Source: Planctomycetota bacterium (GTDB lineage: Bacteria > Planctomycetota > PUPC01 > JACPCR01). Taken from it: DNA of 21,688 bases. The translations under genes and the position numbers were made by a program. Where the stretch lies: assembly GCA_030740295.1 (NCBI GenBank), contig JASLXP010001109.1, positions 1 through 21,688 of the forward strand. The letters are read 5' to 3'. Under the pieces are notes generated by a model that did not search any database, was not told where the DNA came from, and saw only the letters and a program-made list of their open reading frames with translations. Numbering within the stretch: position 1 is the first letter of the stretch; every line of letters starts with the position of its first letter. Positions 1 to 7,074 of the stretch are shown one piece after another.

Positions 1-528
1 CGCGTGACGCCTTTCGGTAAGAAGCAGATCTCTCCTCACTTCGTGTTTGAGAGGATTTCCGAAGGGCCTGTTGTCACCGCGTTCATCATGAAAGCGAAAT
101 CAGATTACGGTGACACCTTCGTCTGGTACATCTACCGTAAAGGAGGCTACCGGATACGGCGCGTCGGGGGACACGATGCAACGTCGATGTACTGGATGGC
201 TCACGTGTCCGGCGAGCGTTACTACCTCATGAGCCATGACCGATTCCCGAGAGAGATTGTCACAAAAGGCTATCGCCGCGGGAGCGGCAGATTCTGTCTC
301 GCATCGGTAGGAGAAAAGGCGAATTTCCTGTTCTGCGCGGACCGGACGCTCCACTGTGTCTTTCCTTCGCGCCGAGTGTATGTGCACGGCGCCTGGCGCG
401 AGATGTTCGTGCGTTTCCGCTCCAATTCCTTCGATGACATGGCGGCCGACGGCGATGCCATCACCGATTGGATGGACCATGTCTCTGAACGGTTCAGCTT
501 TGGCAAGCCGGAGAAGGTTAAGGATTAA
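1..528 (+). CDS. Hypothetical protein, probably 5'-truncated by the window edge
   Basis: I do not recognise this protein. The frame is open from the first base. A GTG at position 4 is the first possible start, but the gene may begin outside the window, so the N-terminus is uncertain. The visible 174-175 residues are rich in aromatic and basic residues (WYIYRKGGYRIRR near residue 41), with no signal peptide or membrane segment. The C-terminal third (YVHGAWREMFVRFRSNSFDD followed by an acidic stretch) looks like an ordinary soluble globular protein. The alternating charged and aromatic composition and the absence of low-complexity sequence favour a real gene over chance. It is the only plus-strand gene in the first 8 kb and ends 69 bases before the stop of the convergent DUF1080 gene, so it is not part of the minus-strand cluster. 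No function can be assigned. Confidence 0.55.
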   Translation, partial: RVTPFGKKQISPHFVFERISEGPVVTAFIMKAKSDYGDTFVWYIYRKGGYRIRRVGGHDATSMYWMAHVSGERYYLMSHDRFPREIVTKGYRRGSGRFCLASVGEKANFLFCADRTLHCVFPSRRVYVHGAWREMFVRFRSNSFDDMAADGDAITDWMDHVSERFSFGKPEKVKD

Positions 529-597
529 ATCCACGTTCCGTCGCCGGCTGCCGTGCGAAGAAATTACCGCGGACGTGACCCGAGAACGTAACAGGAA

Positions 598-1305
598 TTA
601 CTTATCACCTGCCGATTCAATCGGGCGGATGTAGATGTTCTTCCATCGAACGCTCATCTGTTTCGGATTTTTGCCGACGCCATGAACCTGGAGTCCAATG
701 AAGCCCTCGCTGTTTGCCTTGTATCGCCCTTCATCATAGGTCAAATCGGCGACGGCCTTGCCGTTGATCCAGGTCTGTATCTTTTGACCGGCCGCCAGCA
801 CGCGGTATTGGTTCCAGCCTTCGTTCTTGAAATGGCTGTGGGTGCTCACGGCCTTGTCCTTCGATTTCGGCTCGGGAGATTGCCATCCGCCGGCAGCCTC
901 TCCGTAGATGAAGCCGGATTGCCCCGGGCTTCTTTCGATCTCAACCTGCGGGCCATACACACGGCCGCCGTGTTTTTCTCCACGCAGTTTTGAACGGATC
1001 TGACAGCCCGAATTGAAGAACTGGTCGAACTTGACCTCGAAGGTCAGTTCAAAATCAGCAAACTTTTTATTGCTGCACAGGAAGGTGTTTGGGCTGCCTT
1101 TGGCCGTCGTCCCGACAATGCTCCCGTCTTCCACCTTATAGGTCGCAAATCCGCTTTTGATGCTCCAGCCTTCAAGCGTGTTGCCATCAAACAACATTTG
1201 CCAGCCAGCGGCAGTTTTATCCCCCGACAACGCGTTGTCATCGGCGGTGATCCCCTGGAAGAAGATGAAAGTGGTGGTGATGATGAAAGCTATGGTTCTT
1301 TTCAT
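598..1305 (-). CDS. Secreted DUF1080 / 3-keto-disaccharide hydrolase family protein
   Basis: A protein of about 235 residues, exported by an N-terminal signal peptide (MKRTIAFIITT, then a hydrophobic run ending near GITA). The mature part has the hallmarks of DUF1080, a LamG-like beta-sandwich: LFDGNTLEGW near the start, a central SGCQIRS segment, YGPQVEIER, and a W..YRV..AG..I.TWINGK block near the end. DUF1080 is named after 3-keto-disaccharide hydrolase activity, and the family is greatly expanded in Planctomycetota and Verrucomicrobiota, where most members have unknown substrates. The frame stays open 8 codons upstream to a TTG at 1329, but the ATG at 1305 directly precedes the signal peptide and is preferred. 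The gene lies 162 bases downstream of the GH4 gene on the same strand, suggesting a shared role in sugar processing. Family assignment is confident; the substrate is unknown. Confidence 0.88.
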   Translation of the reverse strand: MKRTIAFIITTTFIFFQGITADDNALSGDKTAAGWQMLFDGNTLEGWSIKSGFATYKVEDGSIVGTTAKGSPNTFLCSNKKFADFELTFEVKFDQFFNSGCQIRSKLRGEKHGGRVYGPQVEIERSPGQSGFIYGEAAGGWQSPEPKSKDKAVSTHSHFKNEGWNQYRVLAAGQKIQTWINGKAVADLTYDEGRYKANSEGFIGLQVHGVGKNPKQMSVRWKNIYIRPIESAGDK

Positions 1306-1467
1306 TATTGGAGTCTCGTTAGAGGTCAATGGTGCAAGATAGAACTGTTGGAACGTCCATCAATGTTGCGATGGTACGATGCGAGCCAACTCCGTGCGTC
1401 CGTCGAGAATACAGTCAAACCGACCGTTTGCTGCCAGGTTGGTCAATAGCCCTGTTCACGGCTTCCG

Positions 1468-2772
1468 CTATCTGGTCCTGTTTAAAGCTGGCATCAGTGC
1501 CGCTTGTTCCTTCAGTAGCGCGTCCACTGTTTCCCTGATCTGAGGAAGCGAGAGCTGGGACATGGTGTTGGGATCGAGCATCGCCGCGTGATGGACATGC
1601 TCTGAATCCTCTTCGAGGATCGCGCGCACGGTGAGCTCCTGCATCGTGACATTTGTCTGGCAGAGCCCGGCACACTGCGGAGGAAGAGGCCCGAAGTAAC
1701 AAGGCTGGATGCCCTCACGATTCACCAGGCACGGCACCTCCACGCAACATCCATCCGGAAGATTTGGGATCAGCGCGGTATTGCGGACGTTCCCATAAAT
1801 GCAGCTCGGTGTATCCGTCTCCATTGCATGGATGATTCGGGCGCCGTACTCGTTGGAGCGCTTTATTTCCGGTGTGTCGGATGCCTGCGCGAGGGCCTCC
1901 TTTCTTTGCTTCTCCCGGTTTTCCATCTGGTTCTTGAATGCCTCGCCGGTGCGTCGCTTGATGCCGAGGCGCTCAGTTTCTTCCGGTGATTTCAGGAAGT
2001 ACGGCACGTACTCCGCCATGTGGATCGAAGACTCGGTCACGAAGTAATCAAAGTGGCGCATGATCTCGAAACGCACTCTGTCCTTCGCCACGACCTCTTC
2101 ATTCTCCAGGCATTGCCTGAGCCGCGGGTACAGGTCCTCGCCGTCGAGGGAGAGTTCCGTAAACCAGGCCATGTGATTGATGCCGCCGACCTGAAACCGA
2201 AGTCTCTCGTAATCCACGTCCATGTAGTTTGCGAGTTGCGTACTCGTGTGTTGGACGCTGTGGCAGAGCCCGACGGAGGAGATACCGGTCGCTTCGTCTA
2301 TGGCCCACTGGATCATGGCCATGGGATTTGTGTAGTTGAGTAGAACAGCGTTCGGGCATCTCTGCTCCATTTCGCGAGCGATCTCCAGCATCGCCGGAAT
2401 CGTGCGCAAGCCCTTGAAGATGCCGCCAATCCCGACTGTGTCCGATACAGTCTGGCGAAGTCCGGCCACGTCGATCGGCACCTGCACATCGCTTTGTTCT
2501 TCCTGCATTCCGCTGCCGACCCGGATCGAGGTGATGACGTAACCCGCGCCATCCAACGCTTCCGCCGGCGCGGTTGATGCCTCCAGACGAGTGGGCAGCG
2601 AGTTCTCCGCAATTACCCTCTTCAGAATCGAGAAAGTGAATTCAAGATTCTGCTCGTTGGGATCGACCAGGTGAATGCTCGAGTCCTGCAATTCCGGGAA
2701 AGAAAGAATGTCAAGGGCAAGGCGTCTACCGAAGCCGATACTGCCTGCCCCGAGGAATGCGATTTTTGCCAT
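1468..2772 (-). CDS. melA: GH4 alpha-galactosidase (MelA-type), NAD- and metal-dependent
   Basis: A cytoplasmic glycosidase of family GH4, about 434 residues, close to the usual 440-450. GH4 enzymes cleave by an NAD-dependent oxidation-elimination-reduction cycle that needs a divalent metal, usually manganese. Visible features are the Rossmann dinucleotide motif (FLGAGSIGFG, residues 6-15), the LNYTNPMAM block (145-153), the metal-ligand Cys170-His171 in GLCHSVQ, and His200 in GGINHM. The C-terminal half carries DYFVTESS, SCIYGNVRN and LPDGCCVEVPCLV. These resemble what I recall of E. coli MelA (raffinose and melibiose alpha-galactosidase) more than 6-phospho-glucosidase members, but substrate cannot be proven from sequence. 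The start is ATG 2772, just before the Rossmann strand. The frame runs 27 codons further upstream, but that extension (GWGQLFSNNN...) is not family-like and lies in repetitive DNA. No signal peptide. Confidence 0.9.
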   Translation of the reverse strand: MAKIAFLGAGSIGFGRRLALDILSFPELQDSSIHLVDPNEQNLEFTFSILKRVIAENSLPTRLEASTAPAEALDGAGYVITSIRVGSGMQEEQSDVQVPIDVAGLRQTVSDTVGIGGIFKGLRTIPAMLEIAREMEQRCPNAVLLNYTNPMAMIQWAIDEATGISSVGLCHSVQHTSTQLANYMDVDYERLRFQVGGINHMAWFTELSLDGEDLYPRLRQCLENEEVVAKDRVRFEIMRHFDYFVTESSIHMAEYVPYFLKSPEETERLGIKRRTGEAFKNQMENREKQRKEALAQASDTPEIKRSNEYGARIIHAMETDTPSCIYGNVRNTALIPNLPDGCCVEVPCLVNREGIQPCYFGPLPPQCAGLCQTNVTMQELTVRAILEEDSEHVHHAAMLDPNTMSQLSLPQIRETVDALLKEQAALMPALNRTR

Positions 2773-2891
2773 TGGAAGATTGAGAGAGTGGAGGAGCGGA
2801 ATGTTGTTGTTGGAGAATAACTGGCCCCATCCTGCGACAACCGACCCCATCATTCCACTACTCCATCATCCCACCCCTCCAATCTTCTTCT
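2773..2891. repeat. Degenerate pyrimidine-rich intergenic repeat
   Basis: The 119-base gap between the polymerase stop and the GH4 start holds loosely repeated words of the form CCATC, CATTCCAC, CTCCATCATCCCAC and CCTCC, about 7-9 bases apart (about 2840-2885). The plus strand is strongly pyrimidine-rich there. Similar words on the opposite strand (GGAATGTTGGAG, GATGGGGGTTGG) recur at about 4180-4212. No gene or terminator is evident. Confidence 0.4.
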
Positions 2892-4097
2892 TCACTTCGT
2901 CAATGACGGCGTCCTCAGCACATACCCATAACTGTCCTGCTCGAGCTTCCCCAGCAGATCGAGGGAGCGGCCCACCACGAGGGCCGAGTGGCCGAAGCGC
3001 TCGCGGATCGTGTCGATGGAACGATAGAGGGAGCGGAAACGGGCTTCCTGTCTTTCATCGAAGAGCGGCGTCTGAAAACCCGAGTCGGGAGTAAAGTTGG
3101 AAAGCACGATGCCGACGTGACGCAGGGCCGCGCGGCGGGTGTAGATGCGCTTGAGGGTGTCGAGGACGACTTCGTAGATCTCACTGTCCATGACCGTCGG
3201 CTCGGGGAGCGTGCGGCTCCTGGCCTCGCCTTTGAAATCGTTGTAGCGGATGCGGGTGGTGACGGTGCGGACCTTGAGCCCGTGGCCGCGAGTGGTGCGG
3301 AGAGCGCGTTCGGTGAGGTAATAGAACATCGCGTGAATCTCATCGAGATCGATGGTCTCTTTGTGGAAGCTGGTCTCGCGGGAAATGGTGCGGGGAATCT
3401 CGCGCTCGTTGACGGCCTGGGTGTCATTGCCGCGGGCGCGCTCGTAGATGGCGATGCCGTTGATGCCGAGGAGAACCTGCAGATCTTCCATCGACACCTC
3501 ACGTAAATCGCTGACGGTCTGGATGCCCATGTTGTGAAGTTTCTTCGCGGTGGCGCGGCCGATGCCCGGCAGGTCTTCGATCTGCCGGTTGCGGATGAAC
3601 GCGTCGACGTCGGCCTCCCTGATGTACTGCACGCCGTTCGGCTTTACCGACTTGCCGGCCATCTTGGCGACCATCCGATTCGGCCCGAGACCAATGGTGA
3701 CACTGAGCCCGACCTCTTCAGTGATGCGTTTCTTGAGCTGGATGGCCGCGTTCATATAGCCGCGGTGATAGCGCTCGGTGCCGGTAAGGTCGCAGTAGGC
3801 TTCGTCGAGGAACGTCTCCATCCCACAGGCAAACTCGCCGCACAACTCGAACACCCGTTCACCAAAGCAGCGATAAACAGGATAATTGCCATCCAGAATG
3901 ACGACGTGCGGACACAACTTCCGCGCCTGCCGCAGGGACATCCCTGCGCTGCACCCAAACCGCCGCGCTTCATACGAACAGGAGGCAATCACCCCATTCC
4001 CGACGATCACCGGCCGCCCCTGGAGCTGCGGATTACGAAGCTGCTCGACGGAAGCGAAGAAAGCATCGAAATCAATATGTAAGGTGCAGGGCTTCAA
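2892..4097 (-). CDS. dinB: DNA polymerase IV (Y-family translesion polymerase)
   Basis: A 401-residue Y-family DNA polymerase, which copies past damaged template bases at stalled forks. The catalytic acidic residues are visible: Asp9 in HIDFDAFF, and Asp98-Glu99 in ETFLDEAYCDLTG. Phe13/Phe14 sit where the steric gate against ribonucleotides is expected. A helix-hairpin-helix segment (EDLPGIGRATAKKL, 174-187) marks the thumb. The C-terminal little-finger domain carries QTPLF (342-346), a plausible sliding-clamp-binding motif, placed unusually about 55 residues before the end. The start is inferred to be TTG 4097 because no ATG or GTG fits before HIDFD, and family members begin 5-8 residues before that motif. 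A small DUF6504-like gene lies 236 bases upstream on the same strand. No LexA box was confidently seen. Identification is secure. Confidence 0.95.
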   Translation of the reverse strand: MKPCTLHIDFDAFFASVEQLRNPQLQGRPVIVGNGVIASCSYEARRFGCSAGMSLRQARKLCPHVVILDGNYPVYRCFGERVFELCGEFACGMETFLDEAYCDLTGTERYHRGYMNAAIQLKKRITEEVGLSVTIGLGPNRMVAKMAGKSVKPNGVQYIREADVDAFIRNRQIEDLPGIGRATAKKLHNMGIQTVSDLREVSMEDLQVLLGINGIAIYERARGNDTQAVNEREIPRTISRETSFHKETIDLDEIHAMFYYLTERALRTTRGHGLKVRTVTTRIRYNDFKGEARSRTLPEPTVMDSEIYEVVLDTLKRIYTRRAALRHVGIVLSNFTPDSGFQTPLFDERQEARFRSLYRSIDTIRERFGHSALVVGRSLDLLGKLEQDSYGYVLRTPSLTK

Positions 4098-4333
4098 GGT
4101 TCAAAGGTTGAGTGCCGGTGGTCTTAAGAGACGGCCTCTGCTGTGAGTGATGCTGGAGACTGGATGCTGGCAGTGCGGGTGGATGTTGTGATGGGGGTTG
4201 GAATGTTGGAGCGCCGATTTCGTGTTTGACAACAACGCCGGCATTACCAGCATCCAGCATCCAGTTACATCCGACGCTTGTAAAGAGTCGGCACCAGCAG
4301 CATCAGCATCCGACCTCTGAACCTGTTTCTTTG
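4098..4333. repeat. Intergenic region with CATCCAG inverted and direct repeats
   Basis: The 236-base gap upstream of dinB contains an 11-base inverted repeat, CTGGATGCTGG (4160-4170) and CCAGCATCCAG (4247-4257), the right arm being followed directly by another CATCCAG (4258-4264). Further GCATC and CAGCATC words continue to about 4310. Between the arms lies a run of GGATGTTGTGATGGGGGTTG type. The pairing could form a long imperfect cruciform, or may only reflect a degenerate, expanding repeat family. No gene is seen. Confidence 0.45.
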
Positions 4334-4591
4334 CTACACAACCACCCGATCCAGATACCACGAAAGTTCTTTGGAATTGAAATGCATTTCGTAAGTGCCG
4401 GAATCGGCCTCGCTGCGGGCTTCGATGGCGAAGTGGATGCGGGCGAAGACGCCTTCCCGATCCAGCCAGCGGGTGTGGACCTTGAGGACGCGGTAACGGT
4501 GAATACCACGCTGAAAATAGAGGGGATAAATCTCGCCGGCCTGGAAATCGGCGCGGACACGGATGGGTTCGTCAAGTTTTTCAACTCTCAT
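4334..4591 (-). CDS. Small DUF6504-like protein associated with DinB
   Basis: An 85-residue soluble protein starting MRVEKLDEPIRVRADF and ending KELSWYLDRVVV. The order (EPI.VR at the N-terminus, a central YRV..V..RW segment, then an acidic E/S patch, YEMHFN and WYLDRV) matches my memory of the DUF6504 family, small proteins often encoded beside Y-family polymerases or imuA/imuB genes. The biochemical role is unknown. The start is ATG 4591, preceded by AAAGGG about 7 bases upstream as ribosome-binding site. The frame is open 49 codons further upstream, but that extension is translated palindromic repeat DNA and is rejected. It is the first gene upstream of dinB on the same strand, so a damage-tolerance pair is likely, although 236 bases of repeats separate them. 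Confidence 0.7.
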   Translation of the reverse strand: MRVEKLDEPIRVRADFQAGEIYPLYFQRGIHRYRVLKVHTRWLDREGVFARIHFAIEARSEADSGTYEMHFNSKELSWYLDRVVV

Positions 4592-4662
4592 CGTTTTACC
4601 CTTTAGAAAAGCTCGGTCGGATAGCCCTTTCTTTATTACAGGCCAGGTGTCGTATGTTAGTG

Positions 4663-4724
4663 CCTTAGCCCCGAGGGGCGTCGACATGTGTCCGGCTACA
4701 TGCTTTCGCCCCTCCGGGCTAAGG
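4663..4724. repeat. REP-like palindromic element
   Basis: The arms CCTTAGCCCCGAGGGGCG (4663-4680) and CGCCCCTCCGGGCTAAGG (4707-4724) are 18-base inverted repeats with one mismatch. A nested shorter inversion sits in the loop (CATGT 4685-4689, ACATG 4698-4702), and an outer pair TGTCGT (4648-4653) and ACGACA (4732-4737) extends the symmetry. The size and nested structure resemble REP/BIME-type elements mobilised by IS200-like REP-associated transposases, but no such transposase is in the window. It lies just upstream of the DUF6504-like gene, so it could also influence that transcript. Confidence 0.7.
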
Positions 4725-4926
4725 AGTAAACACGACATCTTGCCTGCTCTTCGAAAGAGCTTTTACTTCGGAAAAGCTGGTTTGCAGCGGAGTCCCATCG
4801 TTGCGGTGGGAAGTATAGGGGCGACCGCCTTTAGGTCAAGGAAAAATACGCAATTTTGTGTGGTATTTTGTGCCTGGCTTTCTGACCTCTACTACCGTCC
4901 ACTGCTGGCGACCGCAACCCGGGCAC

Positions 4927-4992
4927 GCCAGCGTCCCGCTGGCTTTCGGAAGCGACCAGAGGTCGCTATGCCGGCGAGACGCCGGCGCACCC
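4927..4992. repeat. Compound triple-hairpin repeat, copy A
   Basis: Three perfect short hairpins stand in tandem, each with a 3-base loop: GCCAGCG-TCC-CGCTGGC (4927-4943), GCGACC-AGA-GGTCGC (4952-4966) and GCCGGCG-AGA-CGCCGGC (4970-4986). The segment 4959-4992 (34 bases) recurs exactly, in inverse orientation, at 20699-20732. The regular design and the dispersed identical copy indicate a mobile or amplified palindromic repeat rather than chance. Confidence 0.8.
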
Positions 4993-5040
4993 GCACGCAC
5001 TCCAACATCATCGCACGGTGCGGAGAAGTCATAGTCAGCC

Positions 5041-6969
5041 TTAATCCACCTTCTGTCGTTCTGGCCACTTGGCGCGTGAGGCGGAGATGATGCGTTTCGC
5101 ATAGCCAAAGCCGGTGTTGTCGGTCCCGACCCGCTTTGCGGGGGCCTTTTTGCTGAACAGACTCCAATCCTGGCGAGTAAGGCGGTCGTCGGTATGGCTG
5201 TATTGGAAGGCATTAAGGGCGAAGAGCAAGACGTAGCCATGGCGTGCCTCCTTCGCCTCCTTCATGATGGCTGAGAACGCGGTTTCGGGATCACCACACA
5301 GCCCGAGTGCCTGAGCTGCCATGATTCGATTCGCAGCGAAGGGATCGCTCTCGATCATGTTGTTGAGAGCACGCTTTACTTCCTCGGTACGGCTGCGCGT
5401 TCTGAAGCATCCATATGCGCCCCAGTGGCGAATGACGGGGTGCTCATCTCCCATCATTTTGATGAAAGAGCCGAGGCCCGCCGGCTCGCCCGCGCTCGCG
5501 GCCTTTGCGGCCTTCAGCGCAGCCTCCACAGGAAAGGCATCGCTCTGGGCATATTCGTAGAGGGTTTTGCTGGATTGGGCCGGGCCGGCCAGATCATGAA
5601 AGAGTGGCTCGGGAATCAGGCCGATATCCCGCGTTTGGATCATCCATTGGTCGAGGTCTTCCGCGAGATGCTTGCGTTTCCCTTGCAGGGCCGGGTCGTC
5701 CGCCAGGTTGTGAACATGCCAGGGGTCCTTCTGGGTATCGAATAATTGCACGACCGGTTTGGGCCTGAAAAACTGCGAGCGGATCGGCCCGGCAGTTCCC
5801 GGGCTCTTCTCGTACCAGCTCCGCCAGGCGCCCCAGTTGGCCTGCACCTGGTAACCGTAGCTGCTGTCTCGGCCACGGGGGCGGTGGGGCATGAAGTTCC
5901 GTATGAAGTAGTAGCGCCCATCAGTGACAGCACGGCTGAAGTCATATCGCTCGGCCATGCGATCACGATAGAAATGTGCCGTCGCCGGTGCATCCTCCCG
6001 TCTCGGGCCAAAGAGGATTCTGCCCTGCATGATCTCAGGCACTTGAATGCCGGCCAATGACAGAACGGTCTTGGGGCAATCAACGAACTGAACCAGCTCA
6101 TCATTTGTACTGCCGGGCTTCCCCGGCGCCAGGTGCTGCCACTTTTTCGGGAATCGGACAATGAACGGCACCTGCGTCCCGACGTTGTAGATGTAACGTT
6201 TGGAGCGCGACAACTGTCCGCCGTGGTCAGAGTAGAAGAAGACGATCGTGTTCTCCGCGAGACCTGCCTCTGCCAGCTCACGCAGACGGCTGCCAATGAT
6301 GGAATCCATGAGCGTGATCATGTCGTGCAGCCGCGCCCAGTCCTGACGAATCGCGGGCTGGTCAGGGTGGTAAGGTGGCAGTTTGATCTTCGAGGGATGG
6401 ATGCGGGGTTCTTTCGGAATCTGACTTCGCTTCAGATACTTTGCCTGACTTCTGGCGCTCAACTGCCCCTCGTGGGTTACGGTCGTATTAAACACGGCAA
6501 AGAATGGCTTCCCTTCAGGCCGATTCTTCCAATGGGCTTTTCGACTCGACTCGTCCCAGAGCGATGAGTCCCTGGAGTAGTTCGAGTTGTAATCCTTCTT
6601 GCTGTTATTCGTGCAGTAGTAGCCGGCATCGCGAAAGAGCTTCGGGTATGCGGGAATACCCGCCGGCAATAGCACATTGGACCGCATCTGATGTGTGCCG
6701 AGCGTGGAAGAGTGCATGCCCGTCAACAGCGCGGAACGGGCCACCGCACAGACCGGCGCGTTGGCATAGGCATGAGTGAAGCGAATCCCCTCCAGCGCCA
6801 GAGCATCCAGATGCGGAGTCTCAGCTTGCTCGAAGCCGTAACAGCCCAGGTAAGGGCTGATATCTTCGCAGGTCAGCCAGAGAATGTTCGGCCTCTCGGC
6901 CTCGGCATGTATCCGCGCCGCAGAAGCGCAAAGAGCCGTCGTGAGAAGGATTGCCGATGTTGATCTCAT
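5041..6969 (-). CDS. Secreted S1-type (formylglycine) sulfatase with C-terminal helical extension
   Basis: A 642-residue exported sulfatase, hydrolysing sulfate esters, here presumably on a polysaccharide. A signal peptide (MRSTSAILLTTALCASA...) precedes RPNILWLTCEDISPY, which supplies the first metal-binding acids (Glu35-Asp36). Cys74 in CAVAR (74-78) fits the C-x-P/A-x-R motif that is converted to formylglycine by a sulfatase-maturating enzyme; none is encoded in the window. A second metal site is Asp248-His249 in FYSDHGG. After about residue 470 the protein continues with an alanine-rich helical region (about 490-600: GSFIKMMGDEHPVIRHWGAYG, RIMAAQALGLCGD) resembling HEAT repeats, which is not part of the core sulfatase fold. 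The start is ATG 6969 with GAGGA about 7 bases upstream. The next gene upstream (alpha/beta hydrolase) is 105 bases away on the same strand. The exact substrate is not predictable. Confidence 0.95.
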   Translation of the reverse strand: MRSTSAILLTTALCASAARIHAEAERPNILWLTCEDISPYLGCYGFEQAETPHLDALALEGIRFTHAYANAPVCAVARSALLTGMHSSTLGTHQMRSNVLLPAGIPAYPKLFRDAGYYCTNNSKKDYNSNYSRDSSLWDESSRKAHWKNRPEGKPFFAVFNTTVTHEGQLSARSQAKYLKRSQIPKEPRIHPSKIKLPPYHPDQPAIRQDWARLHDMITLMDSIIGSRLRELAEAGLAENTIVFFYSDHGGQLSRSKRYIYNVGTQVPFIVRFPKKWQHLAPGKPGSTNDELVQFVDCPKTVLSLAGIQVPEIMQGRILFGPRREDAPATAHFYRDRMAERYDFSRAVTDGRYYFIRNFMPHRPRGRDSSYGYQVQANWGAWRSWYEKSPGTAGPIRSQFFRPKPVVQLFDTQKDPWHVHNLADDPALQGKRKHLAEDLDQWMIQTRDIGLIPEPLFHDLAGPAQSSKTLYEYAQSDAFPVEAALKAAKAASAGEPAGLGSFIKMMGDEHPVIRHWGAYGCFRTRSRTEEVKRALNNMIESDPFAANRIMAAQALGLCGDPETAFSAIMKEAKEARHGYVLLFALNAFQYSHTDDRLTRQDWSLFSKKAPAKRVGTDNTGFGYAKRIISASRAKWPERQKVD

Positions 6970-7074
6970 TTTATCCTCGTGGTGATGCTGGAGAACATGG
7001 ACATGCGAGCAGAACCAGCGCAGTAAAGGCTGTCAGACGATTACTGAGGGACGTTGGTGCCGTGTTTTCATTTG

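Larger units (their letters stand above)
4592..5040. other. Gene-free gap of 449 bases with palindromic repeats
   Basis: No convincing coding region lies between the DUF6504-like gene and the sulfatase stop. The gap holds a long palindrome (4663-4724) and a compound triple hairpin (4927-4986), listed separately. The open frames through it translate the repeats and have no protein-like composition. No T-run follows the hairpins on the minus strand, so a classical rho-independent terminator for the sulfatase is not supported. Confidence 0.6.

Noticed and set aside
2773..2853. N-terminal extension of the GH4 protein to ATG 2853
   Set aside because: GH4 proteins begin directly before the Rossmann strand; the extension lies in low-complexity intergenic DNA.
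4592..4738. N-terminal extension of the DUF6504-like protein to ATG 4738
   Set aside because: The extra 49 codons translate the palindromic repeat at 4663-4724, and a good ribosome-binding site precedes ATG 4591.
4927..4986. CRISPR array or rho-independent terminator
   Set aside because: The three hairpins differ in sequence and have no uniform spacers, so this is not a CRISPR array. No T-run follows on either strand to support a terminator.
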